In this document: piece by piece, positions 23,268 through 31,034 of the stretch | How positions within the stretch are numbered: the stretch's first letter is position 1 | How the letters are laid out: each line of letters begins with the position of its first letter | DNA from: a virus | IMG/VR virus record: IMGVR_UViG_3300025012_000212 | Coordinates: 1 to 35,477 of that record | Length of the DNA: 35,477 bases | Reading direction: 5' to 3' (one strand) | Made by a program: the position numbers and the translations under genes | The notes under the pieces: generated by a model | What the model was told of the DNA's origin: nothing | Databases searched by the model: none | The model's input: only the letters and a program-made list of their open reading frames with translations

Positions 23268-25267
23268 TGGCTACTTTTTATAAAACAACGGGGTTAATTG
23301 GTGGAGGTGCCTGGTCTGGGGGAACAGGTAATTTAGACGCTATTGACGGCGCTAGTTTAGCGGCAGGCGATGTCGCTTTAACATATGTTGCTGGTAGAGC
23401 TAGACAATATTTGTTGAAAGAGAGTGTTGGAGCTGTTGAAAATTCCCCATGGGTTATTATTCCCGATTCTAATCCCGGAAATTTATGGTGGGATTTGCAT
23501 AATGTTGGAGAAGAAGGGATAAAATATTTATATGCTGATTATGCAGGCAGTTTAAGCGCTGCTTTAACCGATATCGGCGCAACAGAAACTATTTTAGCCC
23601 TTGATGTAGATAATACAGTTAGTGCTGATCTGGCTTCCCCTACAACACTGACTTTACGAGGTGTTAAGGGTTGTATAACTACTTTAGCAGATGGGGTTAC
23701 ATTAACAGTTAATGGGATATTAAATCTTTCTGAAGGCGGTTATTTTGATGGTACTGCTGGAGGCGGAACCGAGACATTAGTTATAACTGGTGGGGTTGTT
23801 GCTTCTCCTGGGCAGTATTGGATTGGGGCAAATTTAGTGACTGATTTTTCTGGTTATCCCGATACTGTTTTATATGCTGGATGGTGGGTTGGTATTGGTG
23901 ATGGCACAGATGTTAGTACAGAACTTCAGTCTATGATTGATTCAGTTGGAACTTCAACTAATCGGATATTTGATTTTTCTGCAAGTGGTGTGTTGGGATA
24001 TGGAATAGGGACAGTTCTCACTTTACCAGACCCAGGAGCAGGTTCTACTCCTAGACTAGATTGGATCTTCAGAAATGGGAAATTAGTATCAACTGCGGCT
24101 GTTCCGATATTTAATACCTACTCTCAGGTTCAGCATCCTGCTAACTGGACCAGGGGACTTGAGTTTACTAATTTGTATCTTGATGGAGGTGGGACAGGGA
24201 CTAATGGGCTGGCTCTTTACGGTGTTGCACAGAGTATGACCATTAAAGAGCTTAAAGTTACTGGATTTACTAATGCAGGCCTTTATCTGATAAGATGTCT
24301 TGAAACTTCAATAGACAACGTGAATAGTTGGGACAACACAGAGTACCAGGCATACGTTGCTGATGGCACTACTATGAATTTTAAAGGTGGTGCTTATTGG
24401 GGTGGGAAGGTAGGCATCCATTTCGATGGTAATTTAACTGAAGCTTTAGCTGATGTTAACAGTGGTCCGTTTGGTGTTACGCTTATAGATGTTGTGACCG
24501 AAGCTAATAGTTTACATGGGATTCATGTTGCTGCAGGTGGACGTTATAGCTTTGTCCGTCATCATATTGAAAGCATAGGCTACCCATCTCCTGATGCCGG
24601 AGCAGTAGGTTTAAAAATTTCTAATGAAGGTGGGGAAATTCCTAGAGGTATTCTATTTGATCGTAGTTCATTTGCTACTGAAGCAGGCATCCCAGCGTTT
24701 GATCTTTCTAATTGTATCAATGTGGAGTTTTTAAGATGTAAAGACGGAGGTCTTAAAGGTGGAACAATAGCCGCGACTGCTTATTATACATATATAACAA
24801 GTGGTCAAATGTCAAATGATTTTCGTCCAGTTACAGCATCTAATATTACTAATAACTCAACAACTACAATCTTTGAATTTTTTGATAATTACAATGGCTG
24901 GATGGCTGATGAAGATAATTATATTAGAATTGTGGACAATGATTATATCCAAGTAGTCCGAGGTGGGGCAAATATTGTTCTTCGAGTTCATCAATCTACT
25001 GGTGGAACTTTAGATGCTCAACCTACATTTAATTTAACTGGCGATGGAGTTATGTCTTTTGGTGCTGGTGGAGCGACAGCAGTAGATGTAACTCTGAGTC
25101 GTACAGCGGCTAATGTTTTGTCTCTTGGAGCTGGTGATGGATTGGGAGTAGGGAATACCACTAGTAATGCCAACACACCATCAGGAGCAACATCTAAAGC
25201 CTGGCCTATTTATAACTCAAGTGGAGTTTTACTTGGCTATGTCCCAATTTATGCTGCTGAGTGGTGA
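23267..25267 (+). CDS. tail spike with pectate-lyase-like beta helix
   Basis: This 666-residue protein is the receptor-binding or depolymerising spike. Residues ~1-90 are a Gly-rich attachment part (FYKTTGLIGGGAWSGGTGNL). Residues ~90-520 repeat short strand-turn units rich in Gly, Asn, Asp (LDGGGTGTNGLALYG, TGFTNAGLYLIRCLETSIDNVNSW, NSLHGIHVAAGGRYSFVRHHIE) typical of a right-handed beta helix. The last ~120 residues are a distinct C-terminal part with Gly/Ala-rich strands. Codon and base use is richer in GC around 24.0-24.7 kb than in neighbours, which suits the frequent exchange of spike domains. A glycan-degrading active site is not identified. Confidence 0.85.
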   Translation: MATFYKTTGLIGGGAWSGGTGNLDAIDGASLAAGDVALTYVAGRARQYLLKESVGAVENSPWVIIPDSNPGNLWWDLHNVGEEGIKYLYADYAGSLSAALTDIGATETILALDVDNTVSADLASPTTLTLRGVKGCITTLADGVTLTVNGILNLSEGGYFDGTAGGGTETLVITGGVVASPGQYWIGANLVTDFSGYPDTVLYAGWWVGIGDGTDVSTELQSMIDSVGTSTNRIFDFSASGVLGYGIGTVLTLPDPGAGSTPRLDWIFRNGKLVSTAAVPIFNTYSQVQHPANWTRGLEFTNLYLDGGGTGTNGLALYGVAQSMTIKELKVTGFTNAGLYLIRCLETSIDNVNSWDNTEYQAYVADGTTMNFKGGAYWGGKVGIHFDGNLTEALADVNSGPFGVTLIDVVTEANSLHGIHVAAGGRYSFVRHHIESIGYPSPDAGAVGLKISNEGGEIPRGILFDRSSFATEAGIPAFDLSNCINVEFLRCKDGGLKGGTIAATAYYTYITSGQMSNDFRPVTASNITNNSTTTIFEFFDNYNGWMADEDNYIRIVDNDYIQVVRGGANIVLRVHQSTGGTLDAQPTFNLTGDGVMSFGAGGATAVDVTLSRTAANVLSLGAGDGLGVGNTTSNANTPSGATSKAWPIYNSSGVLLGYVPIYAAEW

Positions 25268-25288
25268 TAATTTAACCAAGGATTGTAA

Positions 25289-25381
25289 ATGTATAAATTC
25301 ACAAAAGACAAAAAAAGATGTGTCAGTTGTGGTAATTGTACAATTTATGGCAGAGGGTATTTAAAAACAGATAATATATGA
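25289..25381 (+). CDS. 30-residue cysteine-rich microprotein
   Basis: ATG 25289 has AAGGA seven bases upstream and reads 30 residues to TGA 25379-25381. Three cysteines lie in KRCVSCGNCTIYG (CxxCxxC), a possible metal-binding knuckle, in an otherwise basic peptide. Its role is unknown. It sits between the spike and the lysis region with another tiny gene after it. Confidence 0.5.
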   Translation: MYKFTKDKKRCVSCGNCTIYGRGYLKTDNI

Positions 25382-25388
25382 ATTAATT

Positions 25389-25511
25389 ATGGATAATGAT
25401 TTTATAGTTGAAAATAAAAAAGAGATAAATCTTGTTTTGGAAAGATGTTATTTATATGAAGCTTTGTCTCTTATAGAATATAAGGAGAATGACTATGGTG
25501 AAAAGCTGTAA
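25389..25511 (+). CDS. 40-residue small protein, function unknown
   Basis: ATG 25389 reads MDNDFIVENKKEINLVLERC... to TAA 25509-25511. No good ribosome site is seen upstream (AATTAATT), so expression is uncertain. The peptide is acidic and helical. Its 3' end contains the AAGGAG ribosome site and start of the next gene, so overlapping translation could couple them. Confidence 0.35.
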   Translation: MDNDFIVENKKEINLVLERCYLYEALSLIEYKENDYGEKL

Positions 25512-25770
25512 TGTCGAAACCTGTACACGCTTTACTGTGACTCAATGGGTAATTGGAATCGCAGTAGTGATAATGGTAGGTATGCAGGGATATATAATTA
25601 AAAGAGTTGACAAAATGGAAACTGGTTTTGGTGTTTTGAGTAATTCAATATCAATGGAAAACTTGACGATTGTTAAGGCAGAAGCAGATATAAAAAATAA
25701 TGCGGCTAGAATTAAAAGTTTAGAAACAGATATGATGGATTCTATATTGAGAGAAAATGGGAGAAAATGA
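25495..25770 (+). CDS. small single-span membrane protein, holin or haemolysin-like
   Basis: This 91-residue protein has a short N-terminus with two cysteines (KSCNVETC), one membrane segment (TVTQWVIGIAVVIMVGMQGYII, about 15-36) and a coiled-coil C-terminal half (KAEADIKNNAARIKSLETDMM). ATG 25495 is chosen over ATG 25489 because AAGGAG (25482-25487) is seven bases before it. Membrane segment plus coiled coil immediately before a cell-wall hydrolase gene is a common phage lysis arrangement, so a holin-like or regulatory role is inferred. Confidence 0.65.
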   Translation: MVKSCNVETCTRFTVTQWVIGIAVVIMVGMQGYIIKRVDKMETGFGVLSNSISMENLTIVKAEADIKNNAARIKSLETDMMDSILRENGRK

Positions 25771-25877
25771 TAATTTATATTTGCAAAAATTGTGGTATGG
25801 TTTTTGAAATTGAGAATGGCAGCAATAAAGAAAAATGTATTTATTGTGGTTGCGTTTGTATAAATTGCCAAATGTGA
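25767..25877 (+). CDS. 36-residue zinc-ribbon microprotein
   Basis: ATG 25767 overlaps the previous stop (ATGA) with GGGAGA upstream. The peptide has ICKNCGMVFE and KCIYCGCVCINCQM: two CxxC knuckles as in rubredoxin-like zinc ribbons, with further cysteines. It ends four bases before the hydrolase gene. The function is unknown; a metal-binding structural peptide is the best reading. Confidence 0.6.
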   Translation: MIIYICKNCGMVFEIENGSNKEKCIYCGCVCINCQM

Positions 25878-25880
25878 GAA

Positions 25881-26141
25881 ATGGAATTATTAAAAATAGC
25901 CGATACTGTATTTTTAGCTTTAATGATTTGGAGAGAAGCTAGAGGCGCAAGTAAAGAAGTTAAGACAGGAATTGCTGCTGTTATTTTGAATAGAGTAAAA
26001 GCTAAGGCTTGGTTTGGAAAAGATATAACCGAAGTCGCTAATGCTAATAGTTATTACGATATTAGCATTAGCGCACCTAAATGGGCGACCAAAACAAGTT
26101 TCGTCAAACAGATTGATAATGTAAGATTTTATAAAGTCTGA
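25881..26141 (+). CDS. SleB/CwlJ-type cell-wall hydrolase, internally shortened
   Basis: This 86-residue protein matches the two ends of SleB-type (Hydrolase_2) cell-wall hydrolases. The N-terminal half has MIWREARGASKEVKTGIAAVILNRVK, with catalytic-type E19 in EARG. The C-terminal part has ANSYYDISISAPKWATKTSFVKQIDN-type ending in RFYK. Family members are usually about 130-150 residues, so some 50-60 residues are missing between EVA (about 51) and NSYYD (about 55). The junction coincides with a perfect 14-base inverted repeat. The reading frame is intact, so it is a deletion derivative rather than a frameshift. Activity as an endolysin is doubtful. It is the last + strand gene and overlaps the convergent - strand gene by 13 bases. 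Confidence 0.7.
   Translation: MELLKIADTVFLALMIWREARGASKEVKTGIAAVILNRVKAKAWFGKDITEVANANSYYDISISAPKWATKTSFVKQIDNVRFYKV
26036..26073. repeat. perfect 14-base inverted repeat inside hydrolase gene
   Basis: CGCTAATGCTAATA (26036-26049) is the exact reverse complement of TATTAGCATTAGCG (26060-26073), separated by ten bases. It lies exactly where the hydrolase lacks its middle. It may mark a hairpin-mediated deletion, an element scar, or a hairpin for convergent transcription ends; no U-tract follows on + strand. Confidence 0.8.
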
Positions 26142-26479
26142 GCCTTACATTTGGGGCATTCGTCAAGCCATTCAACCATTGGTCTTTGGCTGTTAATGCC
26201 CATCAATTGTCTAATTATCCATTGCGAGCTATTACAATTTATACAATAGTACAGAATCCACTCCTTGTCATTGCTATATAATGTTTCTGCACAGCACTTA
26301 CAAACAGGAATAGCAAATTCTTGTGTTTGCATGTATTCTATGTCTCCGACTTTATATCCAAATGGTGCTACAATATAATCAACTGCTTGTGGATCTGGAC
26401 AATCCCAATGGCCGTGATTTAATCCGCAAATTTCATTAACTAGATTTGCTTTCATACCCAACTTATCTATTTCATCCAT
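26129..26479 (-). CDS. small cysteine-rich protein, possible zinc ribbon
   Basis: This 116-residue protein is unrecognised. It has CGLNHGHWDCPDP, VCKCCAETLY, YYCINCNSSQW and ECPKCKAQ, consistent with two or more zinc knuckles. The start is well set by GAGGAG seven bases before the ATG. It is the last gene of the - strand block and overlaps the upstream gene by eight bases. Confidence 0.65.
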   Translation of the reverse strand: MDEIDKLGMKANLVNEICGLNHGHWDCPDPQAVDYIVAPFGYKVGDIEYMQTQEFAIPVCKCCAETLYSNDKEWILYYCINCNSSQWIIRQLMGINSQRPMVEWLDECPKCKAQTL

Positions 26480-26750
26480 TACTTTTCTCCTCTGAAACTA
26501 TAGCCCAATCGAAACCTTCGTCTTCAATGACAAATGGCAGGCCAAAAAATGTATTGACCCCAGGTGTGTTAGAACTCGTTTCTACTAATTTAGGAGAATA
26601 CCAAATATATTCTCCGTTTTCTTTCTTTATAAAATTACATTCCTCTAAAATTTTAATATACGTACTTTCATTAAACTGTAATTTTAAAGGAACGTAATTG
26701 TCATTCTTTAATTGGTTTATCTTCTTTATTAATTGAGACGTTATCTCCAA
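26472..26750 (-). CDS. hypothetical protein, 92 residues
   Basis: The frame uses a TTG start at 26750, preceded by AAGGGGG ten bases upstream; no ATG is available. The protein (EITSQLIKKINQLKNDN, then FGLPFVIEDEGFDWAIV) is soluble and unrecognised. It overlaps the preceding gene by 50 bases, unusual even here, so the start is uncertain. Confidence 0.5.
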   Translation of the reverse strand: MEITSQLIKKINQLKNDNYVPLKLQFNESTYIKILEECNFIKKENGEYIWYSPKLVETSSNTPGVNTFFGLPFVIEDEGFDWAIVSEEKSNG

Positions 26751-27363
26751 TTGTTAATTTCCCCCTTACTTTTTCTTTCCAGCTCCCAAATTTCTTTCTT
26801 TCTCTAAAATTAAGAAAAGGTGTGCCTTCTTTTTGATATGCATGAAGGGCTTCACGATACGAAGCCCACATACATTGCTCTATAACATTCACAATAAGTG
26901 TAACTGAACATTTATTTAAGATCAGCTTCTTAGCACTTGAATAAATCATGTTTCGGTTTTTATTATCATACCATGGCAATACCAAATCTATTTTCTTAAG
27001 AAAAAATTCCCAACTTTTAGTATCTATTTCTTCTTTCCAGGTTTTTTTTCTACCTCTCTTTTTAGGGTATCTGTATTTTACCTTATCAATAAATTTACTT
27101 GGTCCTTTTCTTTCAGGTTTTCTAACTAAATCATATCTATTTCTAATATTTTCAATAATTTTATTGTTAAATAAATCGTCAATCCACTTGTCAATAAAAT
27201 CAGTTCTTGCCGCATACTTGATTCCAATTTTAGTTACGGGGAATCCTTGTGATTTAATGAGTTTGTGAAACCTTACTGAGTTTAGTTTAAAACCATATTT
27301 TGAATCCAAGTATTCTAAGATTGTTTTAACTGAGGTTAAAATTGTTATTTCTTGATTTGTCAT
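26701..27363 (-). CDS. putative DNA-binding protein with N-terminal helix-turn-helix
   Basis: This 220-residue protein begins with a helical region (residues ~5-65: LTSVKTILEYLDSKYGFKL, FHKLIKSQGFPVTKIG) that reads like the excisionase/MerR-type winged helix that picks an operator. A very basic middle (KPERKGPSKFIDKVKYRYPKKRGRKKTWK) follows, then a helical C-terminal half (LILNKCSVTLIVNVIEQCMWASYREAL). It could be a regulator or a DNA-packing protein. The family is not identified. Confidence 0.5.
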   Translation of the reverse strand: MTNQEITILTSVKTILEYLDSKYGFKLNSVRFHKLIKSQGFPVTKIGIKYAARTDFIDKWIDDLFNNKIIENIRNRYDLVRKPERKGPSKFIDKVKYRYPKKRGRKKTWKEEIDTKSWEFFLKKIDLVLPWYDNKNRNMIYSSAKKLILNKCSVTLIVNVIEQCMWASYREALHAYQKEGTPFLNFRERKKFGSWKEKVRGKLTIGDNVSINKEDKPIKE

Positions 27364-27365
27364 GG

Positions 27366-27554
27366 TTAAAAACTTTTATTTATTTCTGCTTTAAAATCTG
27401 CTTTCTCCCACTCACTTTTATAATTCTGTTTAGATTTTACCATTATACTAATTTCTTCTTCAGTAAAAGTAAGGCTTCCAAACAGATCGTAAAGATGATC
27501 TGAAATAAGCTCCTTTAGTTTTTTCTCATCAATAACAATTTTAATCTCAGCCAT
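27366..27554 (-). CDS. small acidic hypothetical protein, 62 residues
   Basis: This short soluble protein (AEIKIVIDEKKLKELISDHLYDLFG...) has a beta strand, then helices. AGAGGA five bases before the ATG is a good ribosome site. It is probably the first gene of a transcript running toward 26.1 kb from the promoter-like sequence at 27626-27654. Confidence 0.6.
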   Translation of the reverse strand: MAEIKIVIDEKKLKELISDHLYDLFGSLTFTEEEISIMVKSKQNYKSEWEKADFKAEINKSF

Positions 27555-27625
27555 TTCTGTCCTCTTGCTGTTAATAGATGTCTAATTTCTATACCAACTC
27601 TTTAACTTTTGTTTCCATAACTATC

Positions 27626-27654
27626 TTTATACCACGTTTTCAAAATAAATGCAA
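27626..27654 (-). promoter_or_regulatory. promoter-like sequence, - strand
   Basis: On the - strand, TTGCAT (27654-27649) and TATAAA (27631-27626) are separated by 17 bases. The -10 matches 5 of 6 consensus bases, the -35 only 3 of 6. The 103-base gap 27555-27657 between genes is otherwise empty, so this is the natural place for a promoter of the 26.1-27.6-kb genes. Confidence 0.35.
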
Positions 27655-27657
27655 GGA

Positions 27658-29574
27658 CTAAATTTCGCAACTTCCTCCACTACATGCGAACTCTTGATTA
27701 GAGGTTGTTAAATCTTCCTTTTCATAATTTATTAATTGAGTCCAGTCAATTTTTGGGAAGGTTGAGATAGCCTTTTCATATTCTTTTTGTGTAATTTGTT
27801 GGTATGGTGCATTTTCATAACAATGATCATTTTTAGGAAAAAATGAAAGACCTCCTATTTCATCCCAATTTTTCCATATCCAATCAGCTATAGCAAAATA
27901 TTCGTCATCTGTATAGTAGATTGTTTGACTTGGATTCCCATCACACCAATAATTACGATATATTTTCCATAATACTAATTGATCTAAAGCATTTACATTA
28001 TCAGAAGTTATAGCATTTTCTGGTGATTTTATATAAAAAGAGAAAATATATTTATCCTGTTCTTCTATAAATGGAACACCTTGGTCAATCATGAGATTAG
28101 ACAATGGATCTTTTTTATCTTGTCTGACTCTTCTAATGTAATAAGGGAACATTCGAGGGTGTATTCCAGAAGAACAATTAACGAGTTGTGAAACTGTTCC
28201 GCTAGGTTTTATTAAAGACAATTGTTTTGATTTGTTTATTTCTAATTTATTTGCCCATATTTCATTCGTTTCTCTTGCCGTTTGTTTTAATATTTCTAAG
28301 ACTTCTTTTAGTGAAAATGTACCGCAAAAGCTTGAATGATCCCATACAGTATCATCGAATTTATCCCATTCTCCGCTCATTACTGGATGGTCCATAATGC
28401 CAGTCAATGAAATTCCAAGTAATCTTTCTTCTTTTATATTATCTTTCCATATTTTTCTCAAATAACGGAAATCGGTTAAGGTTGACTGGAGTGTTCCTAA
28501 AATTGCCGCCCATTTTACTTTTCTTTTTAATTCTTCTAATGAATCCTCTGGTCTTATAACAACTTCTGATAAGTTACACATTTGTCCTGAATCTCTTAAA
28601 ATAGCTTCAGCGCAAGGATTTAAAATATAATCTCCTTCATATTCCCTTCCACAAGATTCTGCTTTTTTCTTTAAAGCTATTTTATTTACGATTCCCCTCT
28701 CTCCAGATTTAGAAATGTATTGATTTCTCCATTCTTTTGAGAAAGCGTCGAGATCTGGTTTTTCTGTATATGCTGTAGAATTATTAGCTAATGATCTTTG
28801 AGGAGCAGTTAACCAAAATTCCCCTTTCTTTGCTCTTCTCATTCTATCATCTGATAGATTAGAGAAACTAATCATCGCCGCCCTTCTTACTGAACCGACA
28901 ATAACTGTATCTGCAATTTTACACATAATGTCGTGGCATTCTAAACTGTTAAGTCTTTGACCAGTAGCATTTTTAAATGTTTTTACAACAAAATTAAATA
29001 ATGAATTTAATGGATCAGGACCACTTGCTCTTCCACCAAATGTTTTCAATCTTGCTCCAGCGGGCCTTATTTTAGATAAATCCCATTTAGGAATTTTACC
29101 GGCATAAAGCAAACTTATTAATTCTCTTAACGCTGATGCCCATCCTATTTTTGAATCTGCTACTGATATAATAGTATCACTTTTAAAAAATTCTTCTGGC
29201 ACTTCAGGTAGTTTTACAATATATTGTCTTTCGACTGAAAATCCGCAGCCACAGCCGCACATAAGCAAGTAAAACAATTCGTCAAAAACCCTTGGGTTTG
29301 TTATAGCACAACCAGTACAATTGTATCCAGAGGCATTGTCTCTTTCTAAAGCCTTTCCTGATGTCATTAATGCTCGCATAGAAGGCATTGATTCTAAATT
29401 ATAAATGACATTAAACATCTCTGTTTTAAAATCGCCCATAATTAATTCTGGATATTTTCTTTCCCAGAATTGGACATATCGACTGACTGTCTCTTCCCAT
29501 GTCTCTCTTCTTTTTTCTTTATCTAAATATCTAGCGTATTTAGAAATATGGATATATTTCTGGAAATCATTCAT
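27658..29574 (-). CDS. nrdJ: adenosylcobalamin-dependent (class II) ribonucleotide reductase, monomeric type
   Basis: This 638-residue enzyme reduces ribonucleoside triphosphates to deoxyribonucleotides using coenzyme B12. Visible cysteines fit the Lactobacillus leichmannii RTPR scheme: C86 in YNCTGCA and C333 in QMCNLSEV as the redox pair, C321 in NPCAE for the thiyl radical with E323, and a C-terminal C631-x4-C636 (CSGGSCEI) that relays reductant. GFSVERQY and PSGTVSQL are further family blocks. Class II enzymes work with or without oxygen. No thioredoxin or glutaredoxin is encoded in view, so host reductants are needed. AGGAGG at 29586-29591 sets the start. The dUTPase and ThyX-like genes upstream serve the same dNTP pathway. 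Confidence 0.95.
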   Translation of the reverse strand: MNDFQKYIHISKYARYLDKEKRRETWEETVSRYVQFWERKYPELIMGDFKTEMFNVIYNLESMPSMRALMTSGKALERDNASGYNCTGCAITNPRVFDELFYLLMCGCGCGFSVERQYIVKLPEVPEEFFKSDTIISVADSKIGWASALRELISLLYAGKIPKWDLSKIRPAGARLKTFGGRASGPDPLNSLFNFVVKTFKNATGQRLNSLECHDIMCKIADTVIVGSVRRAAMISFSNLSDDRMRRAKKGEFWLTAPQRSLANNSTAYTEKPDLDAFSKEWRNQYISKSGERGIVNKIALKKKAESCGREYEGDYILNPCAEAILRDSGQMCNLSEVVIRPEDSLEELKRKVKWAAILGTLQSTLTDFRYLRKIWKDNIKEERLLGISLTGIMDHPVMSGEWDKFDDTVWDHSSFCGTFSLKEVLEILKQTARETNEIWANKLEINKSKQLSLIKPSGTVSQLVNCSSGIHPRMFPYYIRRVRQDKKDPLSNLMIDQGVPFIEEQDKYIFSFYIKSPENAITSDNVNALDQLVLWKIYRNYWCDGNPSQTIYYTDDEYFAIADWIWKNWDEIGGLSFFPKNDHCYENAPYQQITQKEYEKAISTFPKIDWTQLINYEKEDLTTSNQEFACSGGSCEI

Positions 29575-29601
29575 TTTATAAAAAACCTCCTAAGACAAAA
29601 C

Positions 29602-29625
29602 AAGGCAAGGTACATACCTTGCCTT
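29602..29625 (-). terminator. hairpin between dUTPase and reductase genes
   Basis: AAGGCAAGG (29602-29610) pairs with CCTTGCCTT (29617-29625), nine perfect pairs with a six-base loop. On the - strand the arm is followed by GTTTTGTCTT, a modest U-tract, so it can end the dUTPase transcript or attenuate the reductase gene. Confidence 0.65.
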
Positions 29626-29651
29626 TCTAAGATAATTGTTAATACCAGATT

Positions 29652-30092
29652 TTAAATACCGCTACTTCCGAATCCTTTATCACCCCTTTTAGTTTCTTTA
29701 ATAGTATCAACTTCTTTAAAAATAACTTCTGGCAATTTCTTAATAATGCCTTGTGCAATCCTTTGACCGTGTTTGATATGAACAGGATCTTCGCCCAAAT
29801 TAGTTAATAATACGTAAACAATGCCTGTATAGACACTATCAATTATGCCAGGGCCATTGGTTACAAACAAGTGATTTTTAGCCGCTAATCCACTTCTTGA
29901 ATGAACTTCCATGCAATATCCTAGAGGGATACTAAATCTCATTCCAGTAGAGATCTTAGCAGGTAACGGCATATTTGGATAAATAACAACATCTTCTGCG
30001 CTTCTTAAGTCAAAACCTGCGTCTCCTTCATAATTAAATTCTGGCATTGGCAAACTCTTGTCTTCTCTCAAAACATTGACCCACACTGTCAT
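29652..30092 (-). CDS. dut: dUTPase (dUTP diphosphatase)
   Basis: This 146-residue trimeric-type dUTPase hydrolyses dUTP to dUMP, keeping uracil out of DNA and feeding dTMP synthesis. All five family motifs are visible: DAGFDLRS (24-31), RSGLA (66-70), NGPGIIDSVYTG (79-90) with the catalytic Asp, GQRIAQ (about 109-114), and the C-terminal RGDKGFGSSG arm. AAGGGG eight bases before the ATG sets the start, which directly follows the previous stop (TAAATG). Confidence 0.95.
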   Translation of the reverse strand: MTVWVNVLREDKSLPMPEFNYEGDAGFDLRSAEDVVIYPNMPLPAKISTGMRFSIPLGYCMEVHSRSGLAAKNHLFVTNGPGIIDSVYTGIVYVLLTNLGEDPVHIKHGQRIAQGIIKKLPEVIFKEVDTIKETKRGDKGFGSSGI

Positions 30093-30452
30093 TTATTTTT
30101 CCCCTTCCATTCCTTTAATAAAAACTTTAGTAATTAAATTATTCACCCTTGCTTTTTTAATCATATTAGCACTGCCATTGCTCTTTCCATCCCATAAACA
30201 AATCAACGCTTCTGCTTTATCAGCCATTAAAGAATTCCTGATATGCCCCGCTCCTTTACCATATCTATCCCAATTGGCTTCATATATTTCTAATGGAATT
30301 CCGTGTCTTTTTGCATATTTTTCGCCTAATTTGTCTGCACCATGTGCTCCACCACTTATTACAACTGTTATTTTAAAATCAATTTTAGAGATAGCTTTTA
30401 ATAATTCTATATAACTTTCAATTGATCTTGATCCAGCTATAATTGTCCTCAA
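30093..30452 (-). CDS. DUF2493/SLOG-family nucleotide-binding protein
   Basis: This 119-residue Rossmann-like protein has GSRS (7-10), SGGAHGAD (33-40), YAKRHGIPLEIYEANWDRYG, AGHIRNSLMA and the CLWDGKSNGSANMI segment. These are hallmarks of DUF2493 proteins of the SLOG (LOG/DprA-like) fold, common in phages. They are thought to bind a nucleotide or nucleotide sugar; the true role is unknown. It overlaps its upstream neighbour by four bases. Confidence 0.85.
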   Translation of the reverse strand: MRTIIAGSRSIESYIELLKAISKIDFKITVVISGGAHGADKLGEKYAKRHGIPLEIYEANWDRYGKGAGHIRNSLMADKAEALICLWDGKSNGSANMIKKARVNNLITKVFIKGMEGEK

Positions 30453-30883
30453 AATTGATCATTCCATGGTTCAAATTGATTTAATGTGTACTGGTCTTCA
30501 ACTTGTTTCTTATCTGTAGCAATTTTAACCAAATAATCACAATATTTACTTTTGCTGTAGCCATTTCTTATCATATGTTCTAACAATTCAATTACATTTT
30601 TTCTTTTAATAATCGTTCTTTGTTTCTTTATCTTTTTTGATTTTCTAATATATGAAGAACATAAATTACTATACCACTCCGGATTTTTACCAATACAGAC
30701 TCTGATCATGCCTCCATCTTCTCTTGTGCTGTCATTCTGCGATGGGATTAGACAAACCTCTAACTTGCACTCACACAATTCAGTTAGCATATCGCCAAGA
30801 TAAGGAATTAAGGTTTCATCAATTTTTATAAAATATGGATCAAGAACGTTCATTAGGATGATTTTGTTTTTCTCCAATATCAT
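30449..30883 (-). CDS. hypothetical protein, 144 residues
   Basis: Unrecognised soluble protein with an acidic N-terminal half (LDPYFIKIDETLIPYLGD) and a basic KSKKIKKQRTIIKRKN stretch near residue 85-95. The start is uncertain: ATG 30883 and the in-frame ATG 30853 both read well, and GGAG lies 18 bases before the second. The longer frame overlaps its upstream gene by 44 bases. The region 90-115 (LEHMIRNGYSKSKYCDYLVKIAT) could be a small DNA- or RNA-binding helix. Confidence 0.5.
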   Translation of the reverse strand: MILEKNKIILMNVLDPYFIKIDETLIPYLGDMLTELCECKLEVCLIPSQNDSTREDGGMIRVCIGKNPEWYSNLCSSYIRKSKKIKKQRTIIKRKNVIELLEHMIRNGYSKSKYCDYLVKIATDKKQVEDQYTLNQFEPWNDQF

Positions 30884-31025
30884 GCTTTCTACATCTTTCT
30901 AGCAAAATTTCGTCATGAATACCCGGAGTATAACTATATCTCAAAACTCTTTCACAAAGATCGCCTAACTCCATTTTCCATGCCTCATCAGCCAGTATTT
31001 CTCTACTTAATTCTTCTTTTCTCAT
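30840..31025 (-). CDS. small acidic hypothetical protein, 61 residues
   Basis: A short helical protein (RKEELSREILADEAWKMELGDLCERVLRYS...). GAGGT five bases before the ATG supports the start. Its 3' end overlaps the next frame, and nothing identifies a function. Confidence 0.5.
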   Translation of the reverse strand: MRKEELSREILADEAWKMELGDLCERVLRYSYTPGIHDEILLERCRKHDIGEKQNHPNERS

Positions 31026-31034
31026 AACTTACCT

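Noticed and set aside
26701-27363. Integrase or recombinase identity for the basic helical protein
   Set aside because: No tyrosine or serine recombinase catalytic motif is visible; only a possible N-terminal helix-turn-helix.
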